Source: an uncultured Porphyromonadaceae bacterium
GTDB taxonomy: Bacteria; Bacteroidota; Bacteroidia; Bacteroidales; Muribaculaceae
Direction of reading: 5' to 3'
Assembly (NCBI GenBank): GCA_947175225.1
Contig: CAMWLX010000029.1
Span: 1 to 17,125 of the forward strand
Length of the DNA: 17,125 nt
A program made the position numbers and the translations under genes. Positions 5,190-13,560 of this stretch are shown piece by piece (positions within the stretch are counted from its first letter, which is position 1; each line of letters starts with the position of its first letter). The notes below the pieces were generated by a model. The model ran no database searches and was not told the DNA's origin. It saw only the letters and a program-made list of their open reading frames with translations.

Positions 5190-8044
5190 TGGCAAAGAAA
5201 AACAAAAAGATATTCGATGGAGTATTCTCCCAGCTCCAGGAGACGGAAGGAAGCGCCGTGCTATTTGACGCAAAAGGTGCTCCTTCCGTCATTTTTAAAA
5301 TTACAAATCCCATCCAGCAGTTATGCACTGATGCAGAGCAATATTGCTGGTTTCACACTGCGCTATCCAATATTCTTCAAACTCTTGGAGAAGGATATCT
5401 ACTACAAAAACAGGATATTTTCTGTCGACAGAAATTCCATAAGGAGGTGTCTTCAGATGCTGAATTTCTTACTCAAAGCTATTTCAAATACTTTGAAGGG
5501 AGATCCTATACCGAAATCCAAAGCTATCTTATTATAACCCAAGAACCGAATAAAAGCCGGTTTGTGGCTTATGATCCTAAGAAATGGCAAGAATTTCATG
5601 TTAAAGTTTCAAAAATTGATGACATACTTACCGACTATAAAATAATTCACCACAAACTTGAAAAACAAGAAGTAAACGAGTATGCCCATCGCTATATGGC
5701 TTTCAACTTCTCTCATGGGGCATTCTCCATGGAAAACTTTGCTACATCTGACAGTTATCTGAGGATTGGAAATAAGGTGATCCGCTCTTATCCCTTGGTT
5801 GATATAGACGAAGTCAATATGCCCGGTGTTTTAGCACCATATACCAGCAATACTGTAAATGGATATTCTATATCAGAAGACTTGATGGGCTTTCTATCTT
5901 CTATTCCTGATACAGATTGCGTCATATACAACCAACTAATTCAGGTACCTAACCAGAGAATGCTTCTCCACAAATTACAAAACAAGGCCAAAAAACATGC
6001 TTCAATGCCTGACCCGAGTAATAAAATAGCTCAGGCGGATATTGAAAACGTTCTTAATAAACTTGCTGTAGACTCAAATTTGCTTGTATATTGCAACTTC
6101 AATATAATAGTCAATTGTGATAAAAGTAAGATCAACAGTGTTGGTTCCTACATAGAGAATAAACTATTCTCTATTGGAATCATGCCTTCTAAAGCAGCAT
6201 ACAACCAAGAGGAACTATTTATTGCATCCTTCCCTGGAAATGGTTATAGTATGAATCCTGAATATGATCTCTTCCTCACACTGGGAGAAGCAGCTCTATG
6301 CTTATGCTTTAAGGAGAGACTCAAAACTGACGAGAAAACGCCTCTCACTACCTATTATACAGACAGGCAAGGTTTACCTGTCTGTATAGATATTACAGGG
6401 AAAGAGGGCAAGGAAAAGATGACCGACAACGCCAATTTCTTTTGCATCGGTCCTTCTGGAAGTGGAAAGAGCTTCCACATGAACAGTGTGGTTCGGCAGC
6501 TGCTTGAGCAAGGGACGGACGTGGTAATGGTCGATACAGGAGATTCATACGAGGGAATCTGTGGGTACTTCCAAGGAACTTACATTTCTTATTCTAAAGA
6601 GAAACCAATCTCAATGAATCCGTTTAAAATCACGGATATTGAGTATAATCAAAACTTTGGAGAGAAGAAGAACTTCCTTAAATCCTTGTTGTTCTTAATT
6701 TTTAAAGGCAATGCCATGCCAACTAAAATCGAGGACATGATAATCAATCAAGTAATAGTGGAGTATTACGAAACTTATTTCAATCCTTTCAATGGTTTTA
6801 CGCCGGAGGAAAGAGAAGATCTTAAGCAGAAACTGATTGTATCCCAAAAGATGGAGCGAGCTGATGATCAACAAGAAGCATTGGATTATGATGAATTGGA
6901 TGATCAAATAGCTTCTTTTGGGGAGAAACCAGAAGAAAACGCGTCTACTACTGCTCTTATGCTTCCTTCAGAACTAAGAAGGTATACAATTATGAGCAGA
7001 TGTAGAAAACTTCAAGCAGTAATTGATGATGAAGCAGCATCCATACATGAGAAGCAAAATGCGCAAGTCAAGCTTAAGGAATACAAAGAAGAACTGATGG
7101 ATAATCGGGCGTTGATGGTAATCGAAAAGAAGATTGATAGAATGGAGACTCAAAAGAAAAGGCTTAAAGTTAGCCAACTTTCTTTTAACTCCTTCTATGA
7201 GTTTGCACTGGAGCGAATTCCCCAAATCACATCCGAAGATAAAGTAAGTTTCAACATTCGCGATTTTGCTGCCATTCTTAAACAGTTCTACAGAGGCGGA
7301 GAACAAGAGATGACACTCAATTCAGATCTGGATGTAAATCTTTTTGATGAGAGATTTATCGTTTTTGAAATTGACAAGATAAAAGATGATCCAGTCCTCT
7401 TCCCTATTGTTGTGCTTATCATAATGGATGTATTTCTCCAAAAAATGAGAATCAAAAAAGGGAGAAAGGCACTGATCATTGAAGAAGCTTGGAAAGCTAT
7501 CTCTTCTCCAACCATGGCAGAATATATTAAATACTTGTATAAGACAGTAAGAAAATTTCATGGGATAGCCGGGGTTGTGACTCAGGAGCTACAAGACGTG
7601 ATCGACTCCCCAATTGTCAAAGAAGCTATCATCAACAATTCCGATATCAAGATACTACTTGATCAATCGAAATTCAAAGATAGGTATGATGATATATCAA
7701 AGATTTTGGGATTGACAGATGTCCAAAAACAACAAATTTTTACTATAAATGCCCTTCCTAACAAAGAAGGACGCAACTTCTTTAAAGAAGTCTGGATATG
7801 CCGGGGACAAGTAAGTGATGTATTCGGAGTCGAAGAACCACCTGAATGCTACTGGGCATACACCACCGAGAGAGCAGAGAAAGAAGCCCTTAAGATCTAT
7901 ATCCGATTCTATGGCAATATTCAAGCCGCTATATCAAGGATAGTAGCCGACCAAGCAGAAGCGAAAGTTGGTAAATATCTTGACTTCGCAAATCTTATTA
8001 ACAGACACAACAAAGTAATGGCATTATGGGAAAAAGCTTCTTAA
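5189..8044 (+). CDS. traG: TraG, VirB4-like conjugation ATPase with an enlarged internal segment
   Basis: This is a 951-residue ATPase that would power assembly or transport in the secretion channel at the inner membrane. The N-terminal half fits the TraG N-terminal domain (DUF3875) of Bacteroidetes elements. The Walker A motif GPSGSGKS is at residues 421-428 and Walker B LIIEEAW at 762-768, followed by the family block MAEYIKYLYKTVRKFHG and later VFGVEEPPECYWAYTTERAE. The start at 5189 is chosen because TAATG overlaps the traF stop and MAKKNKKIFD is a natural opening; a TTG at 5156 would add 11 residues. Between Walker A and B (residues about 555-660) there is a charged, coiled-coil-like stretch that appears longer than in the TraG proteins I remember, which are nearer 830 residues. 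Its 3' end overlaps the next gene by 19 bp. Confidence 0.95.
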   Translation: MAKKNKKIFDGVFSQLQETEGSAVLFDAKGAPSVIFKITNPIQQLCTDAEQYCWFHTALSNILQTLGEGYLLQKQDIFCRQKFHKEVSSDAEFLTQSYFKYFEGRSYTEIQSYLIITQEPNKSRFVAYDPKKWQEFHVKVSKIDDILTDYKIIHHKLEKQEVNEYAHRYMAFNFSHGAFSMENFATSDSYLRIGNKVIRSYPLVDIDEVNMPGVLAPYTSNTVNGYSISEDLMGFLSSIPDTDCVIYNQLIQVPNQRMLLHKLQNKAKKHASMPDPSNKIAQADIENVLNKLAVDSNLLVYCNFNIIVNCDKSKINSVGSYIENKLFSIGIMPSKAAYNQEELFIASFPGNGYSMNPEYDLFLTLGEAALCLCFKERLKTDEKTPLTTYYTDRQGLPVCIDITGKEGKEKMTDNANFFCIGPSGSGKSFHMNSVVRQLLEQGTDVVMVDTGDSYEGICGYFQGTYISYSKEKPISMNPFKITDIEYNQNFGEKKNFLKSLLFLIFKGNAMPTKIEDMIINQVIVEYYETYFNPFNGFTPEEREDLKQKLIVSQKMERADDQQEALDYDELDDQIASFGEKPEENASTTALMLPSELRRYTIMSRCRKLQAVIDDEAASIHEKQNAQVKLKEYKEELMDNRALMVIEKKIDRMETQKKRLKVSQLSFNSFYEFALERIPQITSEDKVSFNIRDFAAILKQFYRGGEQEMTLNSDLDVNLFDERFIVFEIDKIKDDPVLFPIVVLIIMDVFLQKMRIKKGRKALIIEEAWKAISSPTMAEYIKYLYKTVRKFHGIAGVVTQELQDVIDSPIVKEAIINNSDIKILLDQSKFKDRYDDISKILGLTDVQKQQIFTINALPNKEGRNFFKEVWICRGQVSDVFGVEEPPECYWAYTTERAEKEALKIYIRFYGNIQAAISRIVADQAEAKVGKYLDFANLINRHNKVMALWEKAS

Positions 8045-8757
8045 CATATTTAGTTATCTCTGCCTCTTGCCAGATTATGAATGCACAAAATGTTGTGAAT
8101 ATAAATTATGATTCAAAGACACTTGAACAGCTTACCTTGAATACTACCGCGCAAGTCACAACAAACACGCTGCATAACATTCAGGTTGACTCAATCAAGA
8201 AGAAACAATCTAAACTTATGGCTCTTGTGAGTGGCATCGCAGCCGAAAAGGAACTTTTGATCCAGACTTACCAAAATGTCTCCGGATTTAAAAAAGAAAG
8301 CAAGTATTATCTTGCTATGGTAGAAACTGGCACCAACATCATCAATCATTCTTCTCAAGCTATAGAAGTCATAGGGAGCTCTAAATGGACTGGCAAGGCT
8401 AAGTTGATCTTAAATGTCTCAGATCTTGTCACGCAGGCAATCAGTCTTGGAAAAGCATTTGCAGATATCGTTGCCAATAGCGAGGTGCCAAATCCAATAA
8501 AGCATCCGGACGCAACCTCGGGAAATAAGGATAAATACAATCTACTAAACCGATATGAACGCTTGAAGATGGCAAATGACATACTATTTCGTCTTCGAAG
8601 AATTGACTGGTCGATCCGATATCTTACATATTTATGTAAGACAGCTGATGTCAAGGATCTACTCTTTCAACTCGACAGGAAAACCTATTTGAATTATATT
8701 ATGACCAATATAAACATAAATGATATGATTAATAAATGGGAAAGAGTAAAAAATTAA
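8026..8757 (+). CDS. exported helical protein 1 of the traG-traJ block (TraI/VirB5-position)
   Basis: This is a 243-residue protein with a signal peptide; the likely cleavage is MNA|QNV after residue 20, so the mature protein begins with glutamine, as many Bacteroidetes exported proteins do. The rest is predicted mostly helical, with no catalytic motif and a basic C-terminus (NKWERVKN). It lies between traG and traJ, where CTnDOT-type operons carry TraI (DUF4141), a periplasmic protein comparable in place to VirB5. The layout fits that role, but I do not see clear TraI sequence. It starts inside the last codons of traG (19-bp overlap); the signal peptide supports that start. It may be a channel-associated periplasmic or surface subunit. 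Confidence 0.75.
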   Translation: MGKSFLTYLVISASCQIMNAQNVVNINYDSKTLEQLTLNTTAQVTTNTLHNIQVDSIKKKQSKLMALVSGIAAEKELLIQTYQNVSGFKKESKYYLAMVETGTNIINHSSQAIEVIGSSKWTGKAKLILNVSDLVTQAISLGKAFADIVANSEVPNPIKHPDATSGNKDKYNLLNRYERLKMANDILFRLRRIDWSIRYLTYLCKTADVKDLLFQLDRKTYLNYIMTNININDMINKWERVKN

Positions 8758-9431
8758 TTATTTTATCTTTATTACTCCTCAGTAGCTTGTCAGCTTGGTG
8801 TGGCGGAAAGAATAGTCTTCCTGACGACATAGCTACAATAGAGGCACTTATTGATGCCCATAAAAGGATGAAAAAAGCTGAGGATATCGCAGTTCTTGAA
8901 TTGAATGCAATCACAGATACTCACATTGCTACTCAAACAATGGCAAAAAAGTATAATCAGACGAGAGCAATACTTAATCAGAGACTCGCTGATGTTGGGT
9001 CATATATAACCTTAGCGTCCTCAATTGCAAGCATAACTTTGCAACTTAAGGAACTGACTGAATCTTATACGGATTTTACAGAGACAACTTATAATCATGC
9101 AAAGAAACATCCTTTTCTTTTGCTGGTATATACTAATGCCAATGTTCAAATTGCTAATGAGATCAAGCATATTGTAAAGAGTTGTGTGGATTTTGTGGCT
9201 TATCAGTCTAACATACTAAAAGCTACTATGAATGAGAAGAGACAACTATTAGGATTTATCTCAACTAATATTGCCACTGTCCAGAGAATCATCAACAAAG
9301 CGACCTTAACCTGTAGGTCACTTTTGGCTACCGGAGTTCAGGAATATCATGTTTGGGAGATAGTGAATTCAAAAACTAATCAAGAAATAATCAACAAAAT
9401 TATAGCGAAATGGAAAACAAAAGCAAGTTAG
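8736..9431 (+). CDS. exported helical protein 2 of the traG-traJ block
   Basis: This is a 231-residue protein with a signal peptide (KKLIILSLLLLSSLSAWCGG). The cysteine at 22 follows tryptophan, which is not a normal lipobox, so ordinary signal-peptidase cleavage near SLSA is more likely than lipidation. The mature part is helical and lacks recognised motifs. Its end (NQEIINKIIAKWKTKAS) loosely resembles the end of the preceding protein (NDMINKWERVKN), hinting at a shared ancestry that I cannot prove by eye. It starts 22 bp inside the preceding gene and overlaps the next gene by 22 bp. By location it is a candidate periplasmic T4SS accessory, such as a VirB5-like or TraI-like subunit. Confidence 0.7.
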   Translation: MGKSKKLIILSLLLLSSLSAWCGGKNSLPDDIATIEALIDAHKRMKKAEDIAVLELNAITDTHIATQTMAKKYNQTRAILNQRLADVGSYITLASSIASITLQLKELTESYTDFTETTYNHAKKHPFLLLVYTNANVQIANEIKHIVKSCVDFVAYQSNILKATMNEKRQLLGFISTNIATVQRIINKATLTCRSLLATGVQEYHVWEIVNSKTNQEIINKIIAKWKTKAS

Positions 9432-10105
9432 CCCTCACTCTTCTTATGAGTGTTTTCTTTTTAGGTACGCATAATTTAGCACACTGCCAGACTGCCACCT
9501 ATCTTAACGATAAGAGTAAAACTTACCAGTTACGCTCAATGGAAAATGGCAAATGGGAGTTTCACCCTGGTTGGTATTACTTATCTCTTCATAAAAAATA
9601 TAGTGGTGGCTATTGGAAAGGTTTTAACATCCGATGGGATGTCAAAAAATCAAATGTTGGACAGATTGAACCGATAAGAGCCTCAGAAATCGGACTTGAG
9701 GCATTGGCTGCCAACAGCGTTCAGAATCAGATAGATTCTATTCAACCAATAGCAACAGAAGAGACGATAAGAAGCGCAGAAAGAATGGTCGATGCCATTT
9801 ATATGCAATATGAATCCAAATTCAAGGAGGCCTTTTCAGGAATTAATGAGTATACTACTATAGCAAATGAGAAAAGTAATGGAAAACTATTAGAGGATGC
9901 TCTAAAGATTATTGAGGAATGTGATCTTATTCAAGCTGAAATAGACTTCATACATGAAGCTGGTCCAACAAAACAGATGGAACAGGCAAAGCGACAACTC
10001 GCATATGAAGGAGTCTTGAAGAAGCTAAACGCGCTTCATGGCAGAAGCTATAAACTTGCTTATTATGCACAAACACTTTACGAATTAATTCACTCTAAAA
10101 AATGA
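9410..10105 (+). CDS. exported protein 3 of the traG-traJ block (DUF5045-like)
   Basis: This is a 231-residue protein with a signal peptide ending near LAHC|QTATYLND. The mature start QTATYLND, followed by a short region with WEFHPGWYY and then a helical body, recalls the DUF5045 family that I associate with Bacteroidetes conjugation operons; this is from memory. Aromatic residues cluster in mature residues 1-50, while the C-terminal 130 residues look like helical coils. No enzymatic motif is seen. Its start overlaps the previous gene by 22 bp and its TGA overlaps the traJ ATG (ATGA, 4 bp), so its synthesis is probably coupled to both neighbours. A role in the periplasm or outer membrane alongside TraJ is plausible but unproven. 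Confidence 0.72.
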   Translation: MENKSKLALTLLMSVFFLGTHNLAHCQTATYLNDKSKTYQLRSMENGKWEFHPGWYYLSLHKKYSGGYWKGFNIRWDVKKSNVGQIEPIRASEIGLEALAANSVQNQIDSIQPIATEETIRSAERMVDAIYMQYESKFKEAFSGINEYTTIANEKSNGKLLEDALKIIEECDLIQAEIDFIHEAGPTKQMEQAKRQLAYEGVLKKLNALHGRSYKLAYYAQTLYELIHSKK

Positions 10106-11274
10106 TAGATAGCATATTGAACTTAATCCCTGCAGTAATGGGATTAGGAGTAGTAGATGAAAATCTAAATGCTCTGTTAGCAGCTATGGAAAAAATACCA
10201 GATAATTTTGGACTCGGATCAATTATGTGGTATGCAAAGACTATTGGGTTATGTATTGCATTAGGGGTAGGTGCAAACGAATGTTACCAGATGATGTTAG
10301 GACGCCGAGGAATGGATGTCATGAAACTATTGCATATTGTAATAATTTCTTTGTGTATTTCAGCAGCTGGTACCATAGCAAGCTTAGCAAGAGAACCTGG
10401 AATATTACTGGAAGGAATTGCTAAAAATATGATGATGGAAATGAATGATGAAGTTCTAAAACAAGAGCAATTAGTTGCTCAACTTCAAGAAGATTATATA
10501 AACCACGTTCGTGAATCTATGAGACAAATGGAACAAGCGCAAGAAGCTGCAAATGCTAATAGTGAAGATGGGTGGTTAGATCAGATCAAAAATGGTCTTG
10601 AAGAAAGTGTTCAACATATCGGAAATATTATTAAAGAGTACACCTTAGTTCTTGAAACTAAAATATGTGAATGGATTAGTTTGATTATCCGGCTATTAGG
10701 GGAAATTCTATTGCAAGCAATTATTTATGGTCTATTGGTGGCTCAAAGAATTTTTATGCATCTTTTAGAAGCATTCGCACCATTAATGTTTGCCATTTCT
10801 TTATCTCCTCATTTTAAATCAGCTTGGAGTCAGTGGTTGTCAAAATATATTTCTCTATCTCTATGGGGTTTTGTGACCTATGTGTGCTTGTATTATGTAT
10901 TCTTCATCATTTCTTATAACCTACAACAAGATCAAGCTGCATATATGCAATTGATGAGTAACGTAACTGGCGATAATTCTCAAGTGGCTGCTATGGGGAT
11001 GCAAACTGTTGGAAGTACATGTATGTATATTGTAGGTCTTATTGTGGGAATTAAAGTATTATCTATGGTTCCAGAAGCAGCCTCATGGCTGATACCTGGT
11101 GGAGTTTCATCAAGTGCCGGTTCAGCAGCAAGTGGTACAATCACTTCTGGAGCTATGCGAGCAGCTGGAGTAGCTGGTGCTGTCGGAGGAGTTGCTGGAA
11201 TGGTAGGGTCAGCAGGAGCAGCTTTGAGAAATAATGCTTGGAAAGCAGCTACAGATGCCGCAAAAGATTCTTAA
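10102..11274 (+). CDS. traJ: TraJ, VirB6/TrbL-like polytopic inner-membrane protein
   Basis: This 390-residue membrane protein would form part of the inner-membrane translocation pore. Hydrophobic segments lie at about residues 40-58, 75-95, 195-215, 220-240, 252-272 and 300-325. A polar helical loop (about 110-190, rich in E, Q and M) sits between segments two and three. The block RIFMHLLEAFAPLMFAISL is typical of TrbL/VirB6-type proteins. The C-terminal 55 residues are rich in A, G and S, another feature of TraJ/TrbL tails. The start overlaps the preceding TGA. Leucine is written mostly with TTA, TTG and CTA here, whereas the neighbours use CTT and CTG much more. Confidence 0.9.
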   Translation: MIDSILNLIPAVMGLGVVDENLNALLAAMEKIPDNFGLGSIMWYAKTIGLCIALGVGANECYQMMLGRRGMDVMKLLHIVIISLCISAAGTIASLAREPGILLEGIAKNMMMEMNDEVLKQEQLVAQLQEDYINHVRESMRQMEQAQEAANANSEDGWLDQIKNGLEESVQHIGNIIKEYTLVLETKICEWISLIIRLLGEILLQAIIYGLLVAQRIFMHLLEAFAPLMFAISLSPHFKSAWSQWLSKYISLSLWGFVTYVCLYYVFFIISYNLQQDQAAYMQLMSNVTGDNSQVAAMGMQTVGSTCMYIVGLIVGIKVLSMVPEAASWLIPGGVSSSAGSAASGTITSGAMRAAGVAGAVGGVAGMVGSAGAALRNNAWKAATDAAKDS

Positions 11275-11295
11275 TATCCTAAAAAATACTTTGTC

Positions 11296-11889
11296 ATGCT
11301 TATCGAATCTCTTGAACAAAAAACCAGACTGGCAATGATTACAGTCTTGGCTACAATTGCTGGTAGTGTTATAATTTGCTGTGCAATACTTTTTATAGCC
11401 TTCAGCAAGATATCGGAAGAACGAAGCCAGATATACATACTGGACGGTCAAATTCCATTCCTTGCTGAACGTGCAGAATTAGAATCAACATATGAAATTG
11501 AAGCGAAAACTCACATCAATATGTTCCACCAATACTTCTTTAATCTACCTCCTGACAACGAGTACATAGAATACTCAATCGGCAAGGCTATGTATCTTGC
11601 CGATGGTTCAGCACTTAAGCAAAAGAAGTCGATGGATGAGAAAGGTTTCTTCAGTGATTTAGTCTCTTCTTCGGCCGTCTGTTCCATTATCTGCGATTCA
11701 ATTAACATTGATCATGAAACCAATGATTTTATGTTTTATGGACGACAGTTAATAAAACGACGGACTTCACAAATAAACCGAAGTCTTATTACCACTGGTA
11801 AACTCTATTCTGTACCCCGGTCTAAAAACAATCCACATGGATTAATGATTGCGAATTGGAGAACTCTTGAAAATAAGGATATCAAATAG
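11296..11889 (+). CDS. traK: TraK, VirB8/TrbF-like bitopic inner-membrane protein
   Basis: This 197-residue protein has one membrane segment near the N-terminus (about residues 13-36) and a periplasmic domain of about 160 residues, the VirB8 layout. The first periplasmic stretch (ERSQIYILDGQIPFLA), the FHQYFFNLPPD block, and the ending with NNPHG (178-182) and LENKDI (191-196) match what I know of Bacteroidetes TraK. VirB8-like proteins nucleate the channel and touch VirB10-like TraM and VirB9-like TraN, both encoded just downstream. It lies 21 bp after traJ. Its length is close to that usual for the family (about 205). Confidence 0.92.
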   Translation: MLIESLEQKTRLAMITVLATIAGSVIICCAILFIAFSKISEERSQIYILDGQIPFLAERAELESTYEIEAKTHINMFHQYFFNLPPDNEYIEYSIGKAMYLADGSALKQKKSMDEKGFFSDLVSSSAVCSIICDSINIDHETNDFMFYGRQLIKRRTSQINRSLITTGKLYSVPRSKNNPHGLMIANWRTLENKDIK

Positions 11890-11897
11890 AGAAGTCT

Positions 11898-12398
11898 ATG
11901 TATGGCATAAAGCGAAAGGGAAGAGAAAACTCGGCACAATTATACAAGGTCTTGCAAACTTATATATCCCCTATTGTTCGACAATTTTCTGAGAAAATTA
12001 AACTGCAGCGTAAGATCAGAATAGCAAATATCTGGGCAAAAAGGCATCCTAAAAGACTTATGGTGTATTACATTTCATTTGCCATATGCCTTTTGAGTAT
12101 AACCTTAATAGCAGACTTCTCAATAAAGAGAGACTCTTCTGAAGACCTCGGACTGAAAGATATTCCTTCCATGAGTCATCGACTCCAAAGTCTGAACAAC
12201 ACCGAGATACAGAATGAAAGGATTAAGCAGGAAGTCGGAGAGTTAGGAGCTAAGGGAATGCTACTCTACAACCAACTGGATTCAATGATGAAGTTACCTT
12301 ACAAAACTCGTCAAGATTCTCTGAAAATCTTATCCACGTATGATATCTTGAATAATACATTTAACAAACAAAAAGGACATGAACTTAAAAAAGATTAA
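11898..12398 (+). CDS. single-pass membrane protein in the TraL position
   Basis: This 166-residue protein has an unusually basic N-terminal cytoplasmic half (residues 1-53, many K and R, e.g. IWAKRHPKRL). A single membrane segment follows (about 55-75), then a periplasmic helical tail ending in basic residues. In CTnDOT-type operons the gene between traK and traM is traL, a small membrane protein (DUF3989). The position and single membrane span fit, but the sequence is not clearly that family, and the long basic N-terminus is larger than I would expect. It begins 8 bp after traK and overlaps traM by 20 bp, so it is co-translated with the core channel genes. Confidence 0.65.
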   Translation: MYGIKRKGRENSAQLYKVLQTYISPIVRQFSEKIKLQRKIRIANIWAKRHPKRLMVYYISFAICLLSITLIADFSIKRDSSEDLGLKDIPSMSHRLQSLNNTEIQNERIKQEVGELGAKGMLLYNQLDSMMKLPYKTRQDSLKILSTYDILNNTFNKQKGHELKKD

Positions 12399-13551
12399 CT
12401 TTCGACAACCGAAATACATTTTTCCGCTTGTCGTAGCAATACCATTCGGGTGTTTGCTATATCTCCTTTCTGACCTTTTCACTTCCTTTGGAAATGAAGA
12501 AGAAAAACCGACAGATTTCATCAACACGGAATTGCCGGAGCCAAATCTGGAAGAATCCAAAAGTAAAATGCGGATGATGCAAGAGCGATACACCATCGAC
12601 GATGCTTTTGGAGCTGTAGATGGGTTTGATGCAGAAAACGATGGAAGAGAGCGACTCGATGATGAAAGTGGCTATACTAAAGAAGAAGCAGAGCGTATCA
12701 TGGCTGATGCAGAAATGAATGCCATTGAACGGCATCAAATTGCTGAAGCTCAACGCAAGTTAGAAGAAGCTCAAAGAGGATATCGCACAGGACGATCTTC
12801 TAATGCAAGAAGTTACCAATCAGAGGAAGAATATAATCCTTATAAAGATTTGGATGAGATTCAAAGAAGACGTAACGCTGAACTTAGAGCTATATTTAAC
12901 GAACCGGATCCTGATGAGAAGGACCGAGCCGATAGGGAACAGCAAGCGAGGGCTGAAGCTGAAAAATTAGCATCAGAGAATACTCCATCAGAAGTGATTA
13001 AAGCTGATAATCTCACCCATTCACAGTTTAACACTGTTGCCAACTACGAGCAGAGTCTTAATAACACCCCACTTATCAAGGCAATAATCGACCAGACCAC
13101 AAAGTCTACCGACGGTACTCGACTTCGATTCAAGCTACTCGACGATGTGATTGTAGAAGATGTGATGATTAAGAAAGGCACTTATCTGTATGGAACTGTT
13201 TTGGGATTTGGTCAACAAAGAGTCAAAGCAAACATTCCTTCGATTCTTGTAGGAGATAGATTTATCAATGTTTCCCTAAATGTTTATGACATTGACGGAA
13301 TGGAAGGTTTCTATGTTCCGGAATCTTCATTTAGGGTTTTCCTTCAGAACGCAGCTGCTGGTGTAGCCGGACAGAGCATTCAGTTTAACCAGAATTCATC
13401 AGCAATGGGAGGAATCGACGCTGAGAATATTGCCCTCCAAGCGATTCAGAATGTATATCAGGCTGCCAGCTCTGCAATAAGTGGGAACCTTAAAAAGAAC
13501 AAAGCAAAGATAAAATATAACACAATTGTATATCTTATTAATTCAAAATAA
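12379..13551 (+). CDS. traM: TraM, VirB10-like channel scaffold protein
   Basis: This 390-residue protein would span the envelope from the inner membrane to the outer-membrane core complex. The N-terminus reads INFRQPKYIFPLVVAIPFG: the FRQPKY motif just before the membrane segment (about residues 12-34) is characteristic of Bacteroidetes TraM (DUF3714). A long acidic and E/Q/A/R-rich linker follows (about 38-215), likely partly coiled coil. The C-terminal domain carries RLRFKLLDDV (248-257), then KGTYLYG, RVKANIPSI and YDIDG (303-307) with a nearby VPES, the conserved block of the VirB10-like beta domain. AAAAGGAC just before the ATG is a Shine-Dalgarno-like sequence, rare in this window. The start overlaps the preceding gene by 20 bp. 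Confidence 0.92.
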   Translation: MNLKKINFRQPKYIFPLVVAIPFGCLLYLLSDLFTSFGNEEEKPTDFINTELPEPNLEESKSKMRMMQERYTIDDAFGAVDGFDAENDGRERLDDESGYTKEEAERIMADAEMNAIERHQIAEAQRKLEEAQRGYRTGRSSNARSYQSEEEYNPYKDLDEIQRRRNAELRAIFNEPDPDEKDRADREQQARAEAEKLASENTPSEVIKADNLTHSQFNTVANYEQSLNNTPLIKAIIDQTTKSTDGTRLRFKLLDDVIVEDVMIKKGTYLYGTVLGFGQQRVKANIPSILVGDRFINVSLNVYDIDGMEGFYVPESSFRVFLQNAAAGVAGQSIQFNQNSSAMGGIDAENIALQAIQNVYQAASSAISGNLKKNKAKIKYNTIVYLINSK

Positions 13552-13560
13552 CATCGTATT

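Noticed and set aside
8799..8810. Lipoprotein signal in exported protein 2 (LSAWC)
   Set aside because: The residue before the cysteine is tryptophan, which is not accepted in a lipobox; normal signal-peptide cleavage is more likely.
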